Of a stretch of 64,000 bases of DNA, positions 48,470 to 59,600 are shown piece by piece. The notes under the pieces are model-generated. The model made no database searches. It saw nothing but the letters and a program-made list of their open reading frames with translations, and had not been told where the DNA came from. The position numbers were made by a program, and so were the translations under genes. The stretch spans positions 14,598,832 to 14,662,831 of the forward strand of contig JAPWDM010000005.1 of assembly GCA_035578155.1 (NCBI GenBank), given 5' to 3'. Positions within the stretch are counted from its first letter, which is position 1. Each line of letters starts with the position of its first letter. The stretch is from Brachynemurus nebulosus (taxonomy: Eukaryota > Arthropoda > Insecta > Neuroptera > Myrmeleontidae).

Positions 48470-51400
48470 TGAATATTATTTTCAGTTTCTAGGGACCTCA
48501 AAACAAACAAAACAAATTTCTGTCATAGTCCTGGACTCAAGTCGCGTCATGACAGTGACCGTAATAGCTGACTTTTCGATTCGAAAATTCGCTAAAAACC
48601 ATTAAAAATTAATTTTTTCAAAGAAAGTTATTATAGTTAATGTTTAATTTTCTTACTTTCTCTTGCTTTTGATTTACATTATACACTTTAATGGAAATTT
48701 AAAAAAAAATCGCACAAAAAAGGACCGCATAAAAAAAGGTTAATAGCTGTATTTTAATATTTTCCTTTTTAAATTTTGAATCGATTAAAAAAAAATCAGC
48801 CACTAAAACGCTTGTGGTCACTTTTTGTTAAAAATTAGGGTTAAATCGCTCGCCCAATGTACATACCGTGAATTGTACCCATTTTTATACTTTTTTTTGT
48901 CTTTTTTTTTTTTTGACGAAAATTTGATTTATTTCAGCGGCTACAACAATCTCATCACCACCAGCTAGCATCACCGGAACGTGTACGACAGCAACAAGTC
49001 CGTCAACAGACACGGTTACTACAACACCACCAACTCCGACATATGTTCCTCCGGCAACGCCTGTTACACCGAAGACAGTTACAGTTGCCACGCCGGTAAT
49101 GCCTCCATTAACGCCACAACATACGGCACAACAGTTCAACGAGTCTTCCAGTAGTAGCGCAACAACGCCGGCCACTGTCACCACAACAGTTGTAACAACA
49201 ATCAACCCGCAACCGTCGGCTGGCGCTCAACCAGTTCGTCATGCACATGTTACACAAATTCGAATACAACCGCCACCGGCCGCAACAAATCCTCTACAAC
49301 GAAAGGGCTTGTCTCTAACGGTAATTATATTTTATTTATACCACAGAATAATTCAGAAACCAACTTGCTATCTCTGTACTAGTGATACCAGTGTAGACAA
49401 AAAATCCCTTCCATTTCTCCCCATTAGGTAGCGGTTACACTGGATACGAATTCATCCGAAAATTCATTCGTACGAATTCGTACGAGTTTATACGAATTAA
49501 ACAAATGCATACATTTAGACATGCGTGGTTACATTGCTTACGACTCGTTCGTACGAGCTCGTACGACTTTTTGATACGACCAAAATATTTTGTTTTTTGA
49601 TGTGAATTCGTTCGAAAAAAATGCAATGGATATAGAAAAAATAACTATTTTTGTTGAACAAAGGCGGTCTTTAAGGGCATCAAAACATTAATATTATCAT
49701 AATAGAAATTTAAATAAGAAATTGTGGAATGAGGTGGCAGAGGAAATGTTTAGATAATTTTTTAATTAAATATATTACACTATAATAAAGCTAACCTAAG
49801 CTAACAAAAACATTTTAAGTAGGGTAAAAGCCCCCTTTGTGGAACGGTATCTAATTATGAACATTTACATATTAATGAAGTTATTTCTGAAAGAAACGTC
49901 TGATAACAAAAATTATTACTAATAGAATGACTGTTTTTCAATTTAAATTCACTTCGCGTTTAAAGTTTCCTTACTTAATTAAAGAAATAAATATGTAAAT
50001 GTCAAAACTGTTCCAGTATTAGATACCGTTCCACAAAGGGGGCTTTTACCCTATGTGTAATAAAAAATTAATTAACTAAATATTGAAGTTGAAATTCAGT
50101 AGATTTTAAAATGTAATTGAATGTGACTTGCGACATGTTCAAGTATTCTAAAAATTTCTGTTCGTCTTGAAAAATTTCCTCAAAGTAATTCCAGAACTCA
50201 GCTTTTTTTGCTCTACATGATTAATAAATAATCGTTAAATAATCGTTTACCCAGAATTAGGTTTTTAAAGAAAAATTTTTTTTCTCATAAATGGAAAGAT
50301 CATATATAAGTTTTATAAGAAAACTCTTTTTATTTTTTTTTTTAAACGTAATAATTAAGAAGTTATATTAAATTAAAAATAAATTTTCAAACTTAGAACC
50401 GATAACGGGCCGATAGTTCACGAGCGCTTATGTGACGTAATAAAGGTTATATGGCCTGAACATAGCGACATTAGTGCCTTTTTATTTTCAAACAGATTAT
50501 AGACCAAGAGCTACTGGCCGATTTGCGATGGTCATTTCAACACGCGTTAAATTAAGAAGATAGAATCTTGGATACTTACTCTACACAGAAATTCAGTTCT
50601 GGCAAGCCTATTCGACTCAACCCGGCTGAATAGGCTTGCCAGAACTGAATTCTTATGTAGAGTAAGTAGTATCCAAGATCCTATCCTCTCAATTTAACGC
50701 ATGTTGAAATGACTATTGCAAATCGGCCAGCAGCTCTCCTACTATTATTGTTGCTATGAAATTATTGTTACTATGAAATTATTGTTGCTCTGAAATTCTT
50801 GTTTCTATCCAAATTATTGCTTGCTATAAACTTCACTGTCGAAATATCGAAACTAAAGAAATATCGAGCTTGTTTTGTACCACTTTGTGATAGTAGTACA
50901 AAAGTAAATCCGGCAAAAATGTCCCTCAAGATTTTAAACGTCGAAATCAATGAAGCAACCATCAATAATTTTTCCTGCTAAATTTTAATAATTTTGACAC
51001 TTTTGACATATACCTTTATGACGTCACAGACATCGCGATCTTTTTTTTTTTAAAAAAGAAGGGAAATAATATACATAAAAAAACATAACAATAAATAAAT
51101 AAAATTTTTAAAAATTTTTTCGTATTGATTATCAATATTATTTATGATGTAGAATTGAAATAAAATAAAAAAAATGATATTTATTTTTTATTCAAAAACC
51201 CAATTGTAGATAGCGGGTTTCGAAATTAGAGGATTCACATAAAGATGCGAAAAAAATATAAATTTTACTATAAATACAGCAAATTTTTCTCTATCTAACT
51301 CGGTTTTAAAAGTACTGTCAAAGAGTTTGCAGGCAGACAACTTTCCAGAGCGTGAAAGTTACTTGAAAGTACTCTCAAATGAACGCGTAGCCTAATAGTA

Positions 51401-51765
51401 TAGTTTGCGATTTATATTAATCAAATTTTTTTTCTCTATTTCAGCGAGAACAAATGTTGGAAGCTCAAGACATGTTTAGAACCGCGAACAAAGTGACAAG
51501 ACCAGAAAAAGCGTTGATCCTTGGATTTATGGCTGGTTCACGTGATAACCCGTGTCCACATCTCGGTAATATTGTCACAATTAAACTCTCCGAGAACCAG
51601 GAGAATGTGATACAAGGCGATAACACGATCTTAACAATGACCGTCGAGACACACTTCCAGATGAATTACAACACCGGCGAATGGAAACGAATCAAAAAAT
51701 ATCGAAAGACCGAACCGATACAGAATAATTTACAAACGCAAACACCTGCCGCAGCACTGACTTGA
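44262..51765 (+). CDS. Nelf-A: Negative elongation factor subunit A, NELF-A (complete, 6 exons)
   Basis: Subunit of the NELF complex, which with DSIF holds RNA polymerase II in promoter-proximal pause in the nucleus. Coding exons: 44262-44471, 44774-45028, 45248-45425, 46540-46890, 48938-49320, 51445-51765. All GT-AG joins keep phase, giving 565 residues. The N-terminus MANVRDSDTSLWLHNKLG and the following helices (KLKLLLSFFHIPRR, PLECHYLNKAAL, VKHFNIKKKPKS, LRAELLQKA) match the conserved HDAg-like NELF-C-binding domain. TTPLKGIPSR and KLLDITEQ are family motifs. Residues about 300-455 are a Thr/Pro/Ser-rich linker. The last exon (LTREQMLEAQDMF, KVTRPEKALILGFMAGSR, HFQMNYNTGEW) is the conserved C-terminal domain. 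Start chosen at the first ATG matching the family; an upstream in-frame TTG is not a start. AATAAA at 51862-51867 may end the transcript. Confidence 0.96.
45540..46423. mobile_element. TTAA-flanked piggyBac-like element in NELF-A intron 3
   Basis: Left end CCCTATAGAATCATACGT and right end ACGTATGATTCTAGCG are inverted repeats flanked by TTAA (45536-45539 and 46424-46427). A second inverted pair, CGTCAAATTGACG, lies just inside each end. TTAA target and CCC start are piggyBac features. The interior has a decayed AT-rich sequence without a full transposase. Confidence 0.75.
47434..47748. mobile_element. Tc1/mariner (pogo)-like MITE nested in family A
   Basis: Ends CAGTCGACTCTCGTTAATTCG and, inverted, CGAGAGTCGACTG with flanking TA (47432-47433 and 47749-47750). 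The CAGTCGA(C/T)TCTCGTTAATTCGAA type of end is typical of pogo/Tigger-like elements. Interior repeats of 'tcgaattatcg' type follow. The 102-codon frame here is not a transposase. Confidence 0.8.
47815..48398. mobile_element. Long fold-back element (arms about 240-265 bp)
   Basis: The left arm runs from 'gcattctgcata' through 'cttggaaactagttgacatag' to 'tgttccgggcatggaacgtg'. The right arm returns in reverse complement from 'cacgttcaatgcccggaaca' to 'tatgcagaatg' at 48398. The loop includes a (CA)n tract. The arms are highly similar, suggesting a recent insertion. An (AT)n tract adjoins the right end. Confidence 0.85.
48400..48467. repeat. (AT)n microsatellite
   Basis: About 67 bases of pure AT dinucleotides directly beside the fold-back element in NELF-A intron 4. 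Confidence 0.97.
49333..49640. repeat. Family F end plus TACGAATTCG-rich repeat in NELF-A intron 5
   Basis: 49339-49428 is the inverse of the family F end near 42255-42340 ('ccacagaataattcagaaacc', 'gatctacactggtatc' type). Next to it, 49432-49640 is dense in TACGAATTCGTACGA variants and starts 'agcggttacactggatacg', probably part of another MITE. The first base block lies directly after the exon 5 donor. Confidence 0.55.
49822..50051. mobile_element. TA-flanked MITE, family G copy 2
   Basis: Terminal repeats 'gggtaaaagccccctttgtgg' and mirror, with TA at 49820-49821 and 50052-50053. The interior contains 'aacggtatctaat' and 'ctgttccagtattagataccgttcc' as in the copy at 17168-17407, with the middle inverted relative to that copy. 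Located in NELF-A intron 5. Confidence 0.8.
50311..50740. mobile_element. Dispersed repeat (family E) containing a 105-bp-arm palindrome
   Basis: 50311-50455 ('agaaaactcttt', 'acttagaaccgataacgggccga') is matched in inverse at 63860-64000. It adjoins a long palindrome whose arms (about 50510-50612 and 50627-50735) share 'ggccgatttgc', 'atcttggatacttactctac' and 'cagttctggcaagcctattc'. It lies in NELF-A intron 5. No coding capacity. Confidence 0.7.
50856..50930 (+). pseudogene. Possible THAP-like N-terminal fragment in NELF-A intron 5
   Basis: The frame reads KKYRACFVPLCDSSTKVNPAK, with a CFVPLC (C-x4-C) start like THAP-domain N-termini (commonly CFVPxC followed by a short polar loop). The later W and C-x2-H parts are not found downstream within the open frame, which ends at 50981. 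It may be a repeat-borne fragment or a chance match. Confidence 0.35.
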
Positions 51766-53360
51766 AATAATCAAAATTTGTACAATATAGAAATTGTTGT
51801 TTAATTACGTTGTCTTTACTCTTTAGTATTTTGAGTAATATTTTCGGGCCGGTTATTTCAAAATAAAAATTTCCAAAATCAAAAAAATATGTCAATATTT
51901 GTATGAGCGAAAAATTTGGAATGCAGTAGAGAAGGAGACGCGGTAAAAAGTGAAATAGAAATAATTATTTGCACTGATCAGTGACCACTCTACGTACGTC
52001 AAACAATTTTTATATTCAAACTGTGATGTCATACGATTTTGTATAATAATTATATGATATATTATTTTTTTATAATTAATTATTGAAAGATCATACAGTG
52101 CGCATGTCTTGAATCCAGATCGAATTGTGCAATATGTAGAAACGTGTAATTCGTAGAATTGAAATTGACCAAAAAAATGTATTTCTAACGATTTTTGTTT
52201 TTATGAAATTATCAACGGGTGACATCTACATCGGATAAATTTAAAGATGTTGTACCACAATCGAATTTTTTGTATGTAAGTGACGAGCTTAAAACAGTAT
52301 AGGGGTCAATAGATGATGTCGTCAGTCCTTTGTGTAAAATAATGCGGTGTGTAGAAATACGGACGGGTTACAATGGGTTAAAATAGTTTAACTACACCGA
52401 TTGAGATAAGAATGTCTTATTAAAATGTCAATGATTTTGTGTTTAATATTGTTTTTCCCTTTTGTATATTAAATTGATATGTTTGTAATTTGAAATTTTG
52501 GACAGTTTTTAGGGTTCCGTAGTAAATACAACCGGTATAGTTTCGTTACATTAAAAAAACGTTAAAAAAACTTTTTAAACGATTTTAAAGGATAGTAAGG
52601 AACCATATTATCGCTTAATTGACTCCTGTAGTAATACATACAGTGAATGAGTACACAAGTGTTTTTTTACGTATTTTTGTAACAAATTAGTAAATTTTCA
52701 TTATTTTATCCTGAAAGATTGCGAAAAGCTCTAGCTACGGAATCCTATTGTGCGTGTGTTCGACACGCTCTTGGCCGGTTTTTGAGTGATTTACTACGAT
52801 GGTTATTTAATTAAGTTAGAATATTATTTAATTATATAGGTTTATTAGATATTTGTACTAAATTTTATGTTATAAATATTAAAATTGTTTTTTAAAAGAT
52901 TTAAACAAAAGAATAATTCATGTATAAAGAAAATTGAAAATTTAATATGGAAACAAGTTATTGAAGTTAAAATTTCTTTTTGTATCCTTTCCTTTGATAC
53001 CTTGTTCAGCGGCTCAGCCATAAATATTGATTATTTAACAATTATTAACCTCTTTAATGAAACACTAATAATCTATAACATCATCTACATAATTTACAAA
53101 TATAGCACACATTTTCTTGCAAATTAAACAATGAAACAATTATATTAAACATTTTCATTCGATCAAAAGATATATTATCAGCCACAATGATATATTGTCA
53201 AATTTAAAAAACCCTAAAATAACATTTTAGATTGTTTGTTGAACGAGTTAACTCGTCTTAATCATTAAAGGTGTTAATTAAACTGATAATTTTAAAAAAT
53301 CAAAAAAGAAGATTGAATAATTTTGGAATATATAACTCGCTAAAATAAGCAATTTTCTTT
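51766..53360. other. NELF-A 3' region and AT-rich intergenic DNA
   Basis: A dispersed-repeat tail at about 52510-52790 ('ggttccgtagtaaata', 'gctctagctacggaatcct', 'cgacacgctcttggccgg') resembles 11.06-11.40 kb. ACGAGTTAACTCGT with flank 'cttaatcatta' at about 53245-53270 matches 25.83 kb in inverse. No further exon recognised. Confidence 0.5.
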
Positions 53361-53374
53361 CAACTAGTCCAGAA

Positions 53375-53630
53375 TTTATGTCCAAGCAGGCCTTCATTTT
53401 GAAAAGAATCTCACTCGTGCCCCTAGTGGTGAAATTAGGAACTGTATCAGATAGAACATGTAGGTATACGTCTAATTGGGATAGAAACGCATATTGTACG
53501 AATTATGTGCGCATTTTTAAATTCCTGTGTCCAAAAAACGTCAGTATGTAATGTTCTACATGATACAGTTTCTGATTTCACCACTAGAGGCGCGATTGGG
53601 AATCTTTGCGTCGCAACGATTTAATTGACT
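53375..53630. mobile_element. MITE family D copy 1
   Basis: Left 'ctcgtgcccctagtggtgaaattagg', 'aactgtatcagatagaacatgta'; right 'tacatgatacagtttctgatttcaccactagaggcgcg', forming inverted repeats of about 50 bp. The same architecture recurs at 63466-63688, immediately after a BubR1 exon. Confidence 0.7.
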
Positions 53631-53829
53631 AGTTAATATGTATAATTTATTAAATATGTCTTATTTATTATTGTTTAATTATTAAAAATCACTTTTATTT
53701 ACGAAGTAACTGTTAAAAAAATAAAGCTTTATTTTTAAATCGAAGTTAGTATTTATTTAATTCTCTTCCATAGAATGGATCACAAAGAAACATTTCTTGT
53801 ACTTGTTCTCTCGGAAACTAGTTTACATA

Positions 53830-54051
53830 TAGAGATGGGCAAAATACTCAATAATTACCCAAATGGGAATATTCTCGGGAAAATCCCGATGGGAATTTTC
53901 CCTTCGCCTATCTCTAGTGGTATATAATATATTCTGTATACCTAATCTGTATACTAATTACGCATATATGTACGTATGAGATGAGCGACGGGAAAATTCC
54001 CATCGGGAATATTCCCATTTGGGTAATTATGGGGTATTTTGCCCATCTCTG
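53830..54051. mobile_element. hAT-like MITE (222 bp) with exact target duplication
   Basis: Ends TAGAGATGGGCAAAATA and, inverted, CAGAGATGGGCAAAATACCC, with subterminal 'taattacccaaatgggaatatt' pairing. Exact 8-bp duplication TTTACATA at 53822-53829 and 54052-54059. No frame. Confidence 0.9.
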
Positions 54052-54059
54052 TTTACATA

Positions 54060-55244
54060 GAGCAATGGTTCAAAAACCTAACTAGTGATTCTCCCACTTT
54101 TTACGATACTATAATGAAAAGTTTGATACTTCAAACGTTCTCACTAAATTTCGCAAGAGTTTAATGTTTCGTATGACGGCTGAAACAGTTTCGAGCTCGT
54201 CTCATAATGACATCTTCTGTGATTGTTGAATTTTCTTTATGAAAACGCTTCTAGAGTAGATCAGTGGTCGCCAAAGTCGAGTGCACGAACTAATTTGTAA
54301 TTATGTACTTAATAAATCTCTTAACACTGACTGAGTGACAGACAACGCACAGCCTTGGGTTTAGAAGCATGAAATTTTGCATAGGAGTTCCTTATGTAAC
54401 GTAGGTGAGCACTAAGAAAGGATTCTTGAAAATTATCTTCTAAGTGAGTTAAACGGAGGATGAAAATTTGTAGGGAAATTCGTTATTTTTGAAGTTAGTG
54501 ATATGGTCCATTTTACTTAAATTTAATCATGATTCATCACTTATGAATTTAACCCCCCAATTTTGCTTAATTTATTTACAATATGACCGATCTTTACTAT
54601 AGAGCCTCCAGTTACCGATATAAGACAATGCACACTCGTCAGTTGAATTTTTTAAAAAGTTAGTATGACGGACTGAGCTCGTCATTAGCCCTAAAGGCGT
54701 TAAATAATTTCCGTTTTCTTGGCTTTATCTCTTTCATTATTGCACTTATGTAAATTTCAAATTTGCAGTTTGTTTTTAGAAAAGAATAGAAGATTGATTT
54801 GTTTCGAATATAAAAATTATTTAACGATTACTCTTCCTCAATTGTATTTGAAACAGGGTATATATAAAAATTTGTTACTGACTATTAAAGAATCATATCT
54901 TATCTACTTGATAAATTTTTAACACTGATTGACAAACAACAGACAGCCTAAACTGTTGGGTTTAGAAGGTCATTTTTGAAGTTAGAAACCTGGAAGTTGG
55001 TATTTAGACTTATGAAAAACATTGAAAATGAGCAGAAAGTGAGCACTTAATGTTGCCGATGGGAAATCCCATAGGGTATACGATTAGTTTCTGAATAATT
55101 TGAAAATCTTTTTTTGGAGTACACACAAATACGACTACCATAAATTGACGTGCGCCTTCAAAAAAGTTTAGAGAACGCCGTTAAAATTAAATTTTTTTTT
55201 CAAAATTCGATAAAAACGTCCTTAAAATTATTGTAATAAATAGG
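54060..55244. other. AT-rich intergenic stretch
   Basis: A solitary hAT-like end, CAGTGGTCGCCAAAGTCG, lies at about 54262. Two diverged segments around 54.3-54.45 and 54.9-55.05 kb share 'cactgactgagtgacagacaacgcacagcc' and 'cactgattgacaaacaacagacagcc', so they are repeat copies. No gene recognised. Confidence 0.45.
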
Positions 55245-55250
55245 TTTATT
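55245..55250 (-). terminator. Poly(A) signal for the securin-like gene
   Basis: AATAAA on the minus strand (TTTATT on the plus strand), about 110 bp past the stop codon of the gene ending at 55359. Confidence 0.5.
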
Positions 55251-55358
55251 TAATAAAAAAAAATTATTAAAGTTACAAGTAAAAATACCATTACAATACA
55301 TTAAAATAATGTTAATGACAAATAAATACAAAAAAAAAAATAAATAAATAAATACTGA

Positions 55359-55983
55359 TTATAAAAATAGATCGTCATCTAAAGATTTTGGTGGATCCAA
55401 ATAAATATCCTCAAATACATCTGGAACATATAGATCGGGTGATACTCGACTGTAATCAATATCGAATTCATCATCGATTTCTATCTCTGACGGTACACGT
55501 TTCATTGTTTTTAACGGTTGCCGTGGACCTGGTGTTATCATACAATTTAATATATTAACAATATCGTCACTATTAATTCGTTTATGTTTCGGTAAAATAT
55601 CTTCAAAATCATCGTCAATCTCTTTAAATTCAATTTTATCCGGAACGTCATTTTCCTTGTTAAACAGCGATTTGTTTTTCAGTTCAATCTTAGGTTTGCA
55701 TTCCGTTAATTTCGTCGTATTTGATATTGGTTTACAGTCTGCCAAAGGTTTACGTACACTCAAAGCTCCACCAGATTTTAAACGGATTGGATTTTGTTCA
55801 ATTGCTTTCAAATGTACAAAATAAATTTAAGTTTGAGAATTATAATTTTATCAAAACGTTTTAATACTTACGTTTGAGTGTCTGATAATTATCGTGAGTA
55901 ATATTTTTTCGAACGGATTTTGAAATATTTACAACTGGAGTTTTTCCAGCTGAATTAAAGATGTCAAATACGTGATTAGACAT
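55359..55983 (-). CDS. Securin-like KEN-box protein (complete, 2 exons, 185 residues)
   Basis: Candidate securin, the separase inhibitor destroyed by APC/C at anaphase. Exons (minus strand): 55983-55872 and 55804-55359, donor GTAAGT, acceptor after GAAAG, phase kept. The start is MSNHVFDIFNSAGKTP. Visible in order: RKPLADCKP (residues 55-63), an RxxL destruction-box-like motif similar to the RKALGT box of vertebrate securin; LFNKEND with a KEN box (87-89); DDFEDILP (102-109), an acidic stretch ending in Pro that could be a separase pseudo-substrate; MITPGPRQPLK (126-136); and a strongly acidic C-terminus (VPSEIEIDDEFDIDY, DDDLFL). Length fits securins (about 200) and the basic-N, acidic-C layout fits too. 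Securins are barely conserved in sequence, so this is inference; another APC/C substrate is possible. It lies head to head with BubR1. The acceptor's pyrimidine tract is weak. Confidence 0.6.
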
Positions 55984-56686
55984 TTTTTAAAATTTTATTT
56001 CAATCACCAAATATTATTTGTATATTCGTTTCAATGGCTACCTTTGCTTCCTTTTAAATTCTATTACTCTCTTCAACTTTTAGCGGTTAATAAAAATATT
56101 AACGATTGATTGGTTCGTTACGTTTATATAAAAATTTCAAATATTATACTTTGTCAAATCAAAAAAATTAATAACATACATTTGTCAAATTTGCACAAAT
56201 TTATGTTCAGTAGCTACGAAAATTTTAATTATTTTTATAAATATCAATAATACAAATTTTAAATTTTAATCTAATTAATTAAAGTGGCAAAAGTGATTCA
56301 ATTTTTAAAATTATAATTTGTGTTAAATGAACTATAGCAACAATTTATTTTTAACAAAGTATAAAGGCAAAATTAAATCAGTATTGACAACATTGTGATA
56401 TAATAAAGTTAAATATCTCAAAACTTAATTCTTTTCAACCGAAATATCATCGCCATAGAAAAAAATTTCTATCCACTCTAAATAATTTTAACCGTTTAAA
56501 AATTGAGCAGTTTAACTGTAGCTTATGTATTTAATAATAATATATTCATTAAAAGTATACAGATTTTTACAATATTTTGGAATTAATTTATACGTAAGTA
56601 TTCAATATAATTAAAAAATTCTGTTACACATGCAATCGTTGACAGGTCATGGATGATTATTCATGTTTTTTCTCAATAGATATGAT
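55984..56686. promoter_or_regulatory. Candidate bidirectional promoter between the securin-like gene and BubR1
   Basis: 703 bp separate the two divergent start codons. The stretch is AT-rich and, unlike most intergenic DNA here, contains no recognisable transposon. A possible splice acceptor (TTTTTTCTCAATAG, ending about 56679) just before the BubR1 ATG suggests an untranslated first exon of BubR1 within it. No core promoter element can be assigned with confidence. Confidence 0.45.
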
Positions 56687-59600
56687 ATGGATTTCGATTT
56701 AAGTAAAGAAAATATTCAACCCTTGCGAGGGGGCCGTAATGTTTCGCAACTTGGGGCTGCACTACAGGCTCAGAATAATTCAGAATATCAAAAAGAACTT
56801 CTACAGCAACGAGAGTATGTAAAATATTTCTGTTTAACATCCTTGAATAACTCAAAATTTATACACCCCAGTTGAAATAAGTTAAATTTACCAAATTATT
56901 TTTAAAAATAATCACTTTAAGATAATTCATTTTAAATTTCAAATATTTAAATTTGTTGATAAGTCACTTAAATGTCAGATAAAACTTAACATGACAATTT
57001 CTTACTGACACGAATGTTTACAGTTTTCTTTCTAGCTCTTTCAATATTTACCGTGTTCTCAGACAAGTCTTCGAACTTATTTTTGATATTTTTTTCAAAT
57101 AGCTTTGACCTTTTAGTGTGCCCTTATAAGGACTAATCTTAGAAATAGCAAAAACGGATTCGATATGTCTGTTTTCTGTACACCTCAGAAATGTTACTAA
57201 ATTTTTTTAATATAATTGCTCAAACTATTTGGAAATTCTCAGTGAAATAGGTCAAGGTTATACATTAACTGTAATGTACAAATGATTTGAAAAAATTTAG
57301 AAATTTAAATTCTAAGTTTATTCAAAACTATACTTAGGCAAATCAGCATTGACATACATCACTTTTTGAACTGAAATTCTCAAACACAAATGTATGTAAA
57401 AAATATAAATAATGTTTGCTACGCTACTGGTCTGAGAACCGAGTGTGGTAGAGTAACGCTTCTTTCACATTGTACGGTTTTCGCCGCACGGTAAAAAACC
57501 GTACGACTTTTTGCCGTGATATTGTTGCTTTCACATTGCACGGTTTTTTGCCGTTGTAAACTGAATATCTTCATTTAATTTGCAACATTACACAAGTAAC
57601 AAGTATGATTAAAGTTAATTCTATAAATCAGAGGAAATAGAAAATAAGATTATTTATAATCACACTCTTTCAAGACCTGAAAAATGACAAAAATAAATTT
57701 TTTAACTATTTTCGGACGTTTACAAGCTCCTTTGATTAATTTCTTGGCGAACTTAACGTAAAAACACACAATTTGGAAATTACATACAATCTATTAAAAT
57801 GGTTGTTACCACATTCAGCATTAGTTTCATCCATTTCACAAATAAAATTAATAATTAACATAAAATTCAACAAAATAATGTTACTGCCGTACGTTAAAAA
57901 ACCGTCAAATGTGAAAGCATCAATTTAATTACATACACTACTGAGTTAAAAACGCCGTACGGCAACCGTCAAGTGCAGTGGCAAGAGACGGCTGCTACAC
58001 GGCACGGCAACGGCATTTTGCCGTGACCGTGTAATGTGAAAGGTCCAATGCTCTTCTTCACTCCACTAAAAAAATGTGATCGTACGGTTTTTTGCCGTAC
58101 GGCAAAAACCGTATAATGTGAAAGGAGCGTAACGGAATTTGAACTTTTTTATACTTTTTTTGTTTCACTTTAACACGTTTGATTTGCCATAAACTGTCAC
58201 ATATGTTTGTATGCGTTATACAAGAAAACTCTGTGGTGCACACTGAGTACTGAATCGAACATATTAACATATGTTTCCTAGAGATACCACAGGCATTAAA
58301 TTGTGAAGTATGACTCCATTTTATTAAACCCAACTTGTAACCACGGAGACTTGTTTATAAGTATTAGATAAACCATTAAATTAATGGTTTGAACGCCGTT
58401 AAAGTACAGTAGAATTTTAACTAAAAGAAAGAGCATAAATTCCTCTTAGTTACAATTTATCTCTTTTTATTGAATATAAAAGATATATAATTATCTCTCT
58501 TTCATTTATTTGTCAGTGTTGCCTTGGTTAACATTTAAAATATTTGTAATCCCCTTACCTCAGAATTCCCCTTAAAAAACTTTCTTTTAGTTAAAATACT
58601 ACTGTAATTACATCAGTCAATTTTTTTGCTTCAATTTCTTAATGTATTTGTAATACACAGCATTCTCTCTAATCTATTCTCTCCTCAATAATGGTGCATG
58701 TATTTAGCTAATTGGTATTAATTATCTCATTTTGATTAGAAGTGTACAATAAATCTATACTTACATTTGTTTAAGATATTTGCATATCTACTTACTATTT
58801 CTTACTTACCACTTCGATGTGAACGAATTACTAGGTTTGCCAGGATTTAACTTAAAAGTTTCCAATAGGGTACTTGACTGCAGTTAAAAAAATAATTCTA
58901 AATGTTTTATTTTTACGTATTAACTAATTAATTTTTAATAAATTTTTGAAAATCATAAAACAAAAAAAACTGTTCAATTTTAAATGAATAAATTGGCGCG
59001 AAAAACGACCCACCATGGTGACGTATGCGATGACGTCACATTTTGATGCAAGCATATATTAACGGTTCATTCATATCTACAGACACTGAAGTCACAGACA
59101 CGTATCGTGGTAGACACGACATTTTCAAAAGTATTCATATATACAGACAATTAGCAGACAGACACAGACAGTAGGTACTATACGTATAGTATGTATCAGT
59201 GAATTACAAAAATTAAATTGCAGCAGATCTGACAACGTTATGTGATTTATAGTGAAGATTTTTCCGAAATTGCATTATTGGAAGAGGAAAAATTTCCTTT
59301 CTTGCTGCATACTTCTGTTGATCATCGCCAAATTTCTTATCAGTTTAATTGTGGAGAAATGTACATAACCTAATAAATTCGATTAAATGTTTGTTATTAA
59401 TATCTTATATACTTAACAGAAAACGTTTACTTTCTAACAAATTCGATTAATTTTTCGTTGTTTGTACTTCATAAAACAAATACAATGAAAATTTATAAAC
59501 AAATTTTAGGAATTTTGTTTGTACGTTTCGAAACATGCATTCATATTAGCCGCGCAAAGTCAACAGACACGTTCCAGCACAGACAAAATATTCTTCTCGA

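Larger units (their letters stand above)
47113..48749. mobile_element. TA-flanked MITE family A copy 3 with two nested insertions
   Basis: Ends 'cagctaaacctttttttgtg' and 'aaaaaaaggttaatagctg', flanked by TA (47111-47112 and 48750-48751), in NELF-A intron 4. Compared with the copy at 12005-12533, extra sequence is present at 47434-47748 (own TA-flanked element) and about 47792-48595 (fold-back with microsatellite), showing at least three insertion events in order. Confidence 0.75.

Noticed and set aside
48885..49205. 106-codon Val/Gly-rich frame on the minus strand
   Set aside because: It is the antisense of the Thr/Pro-rich NELF-A exon 5; the composition follows from the coding strand.
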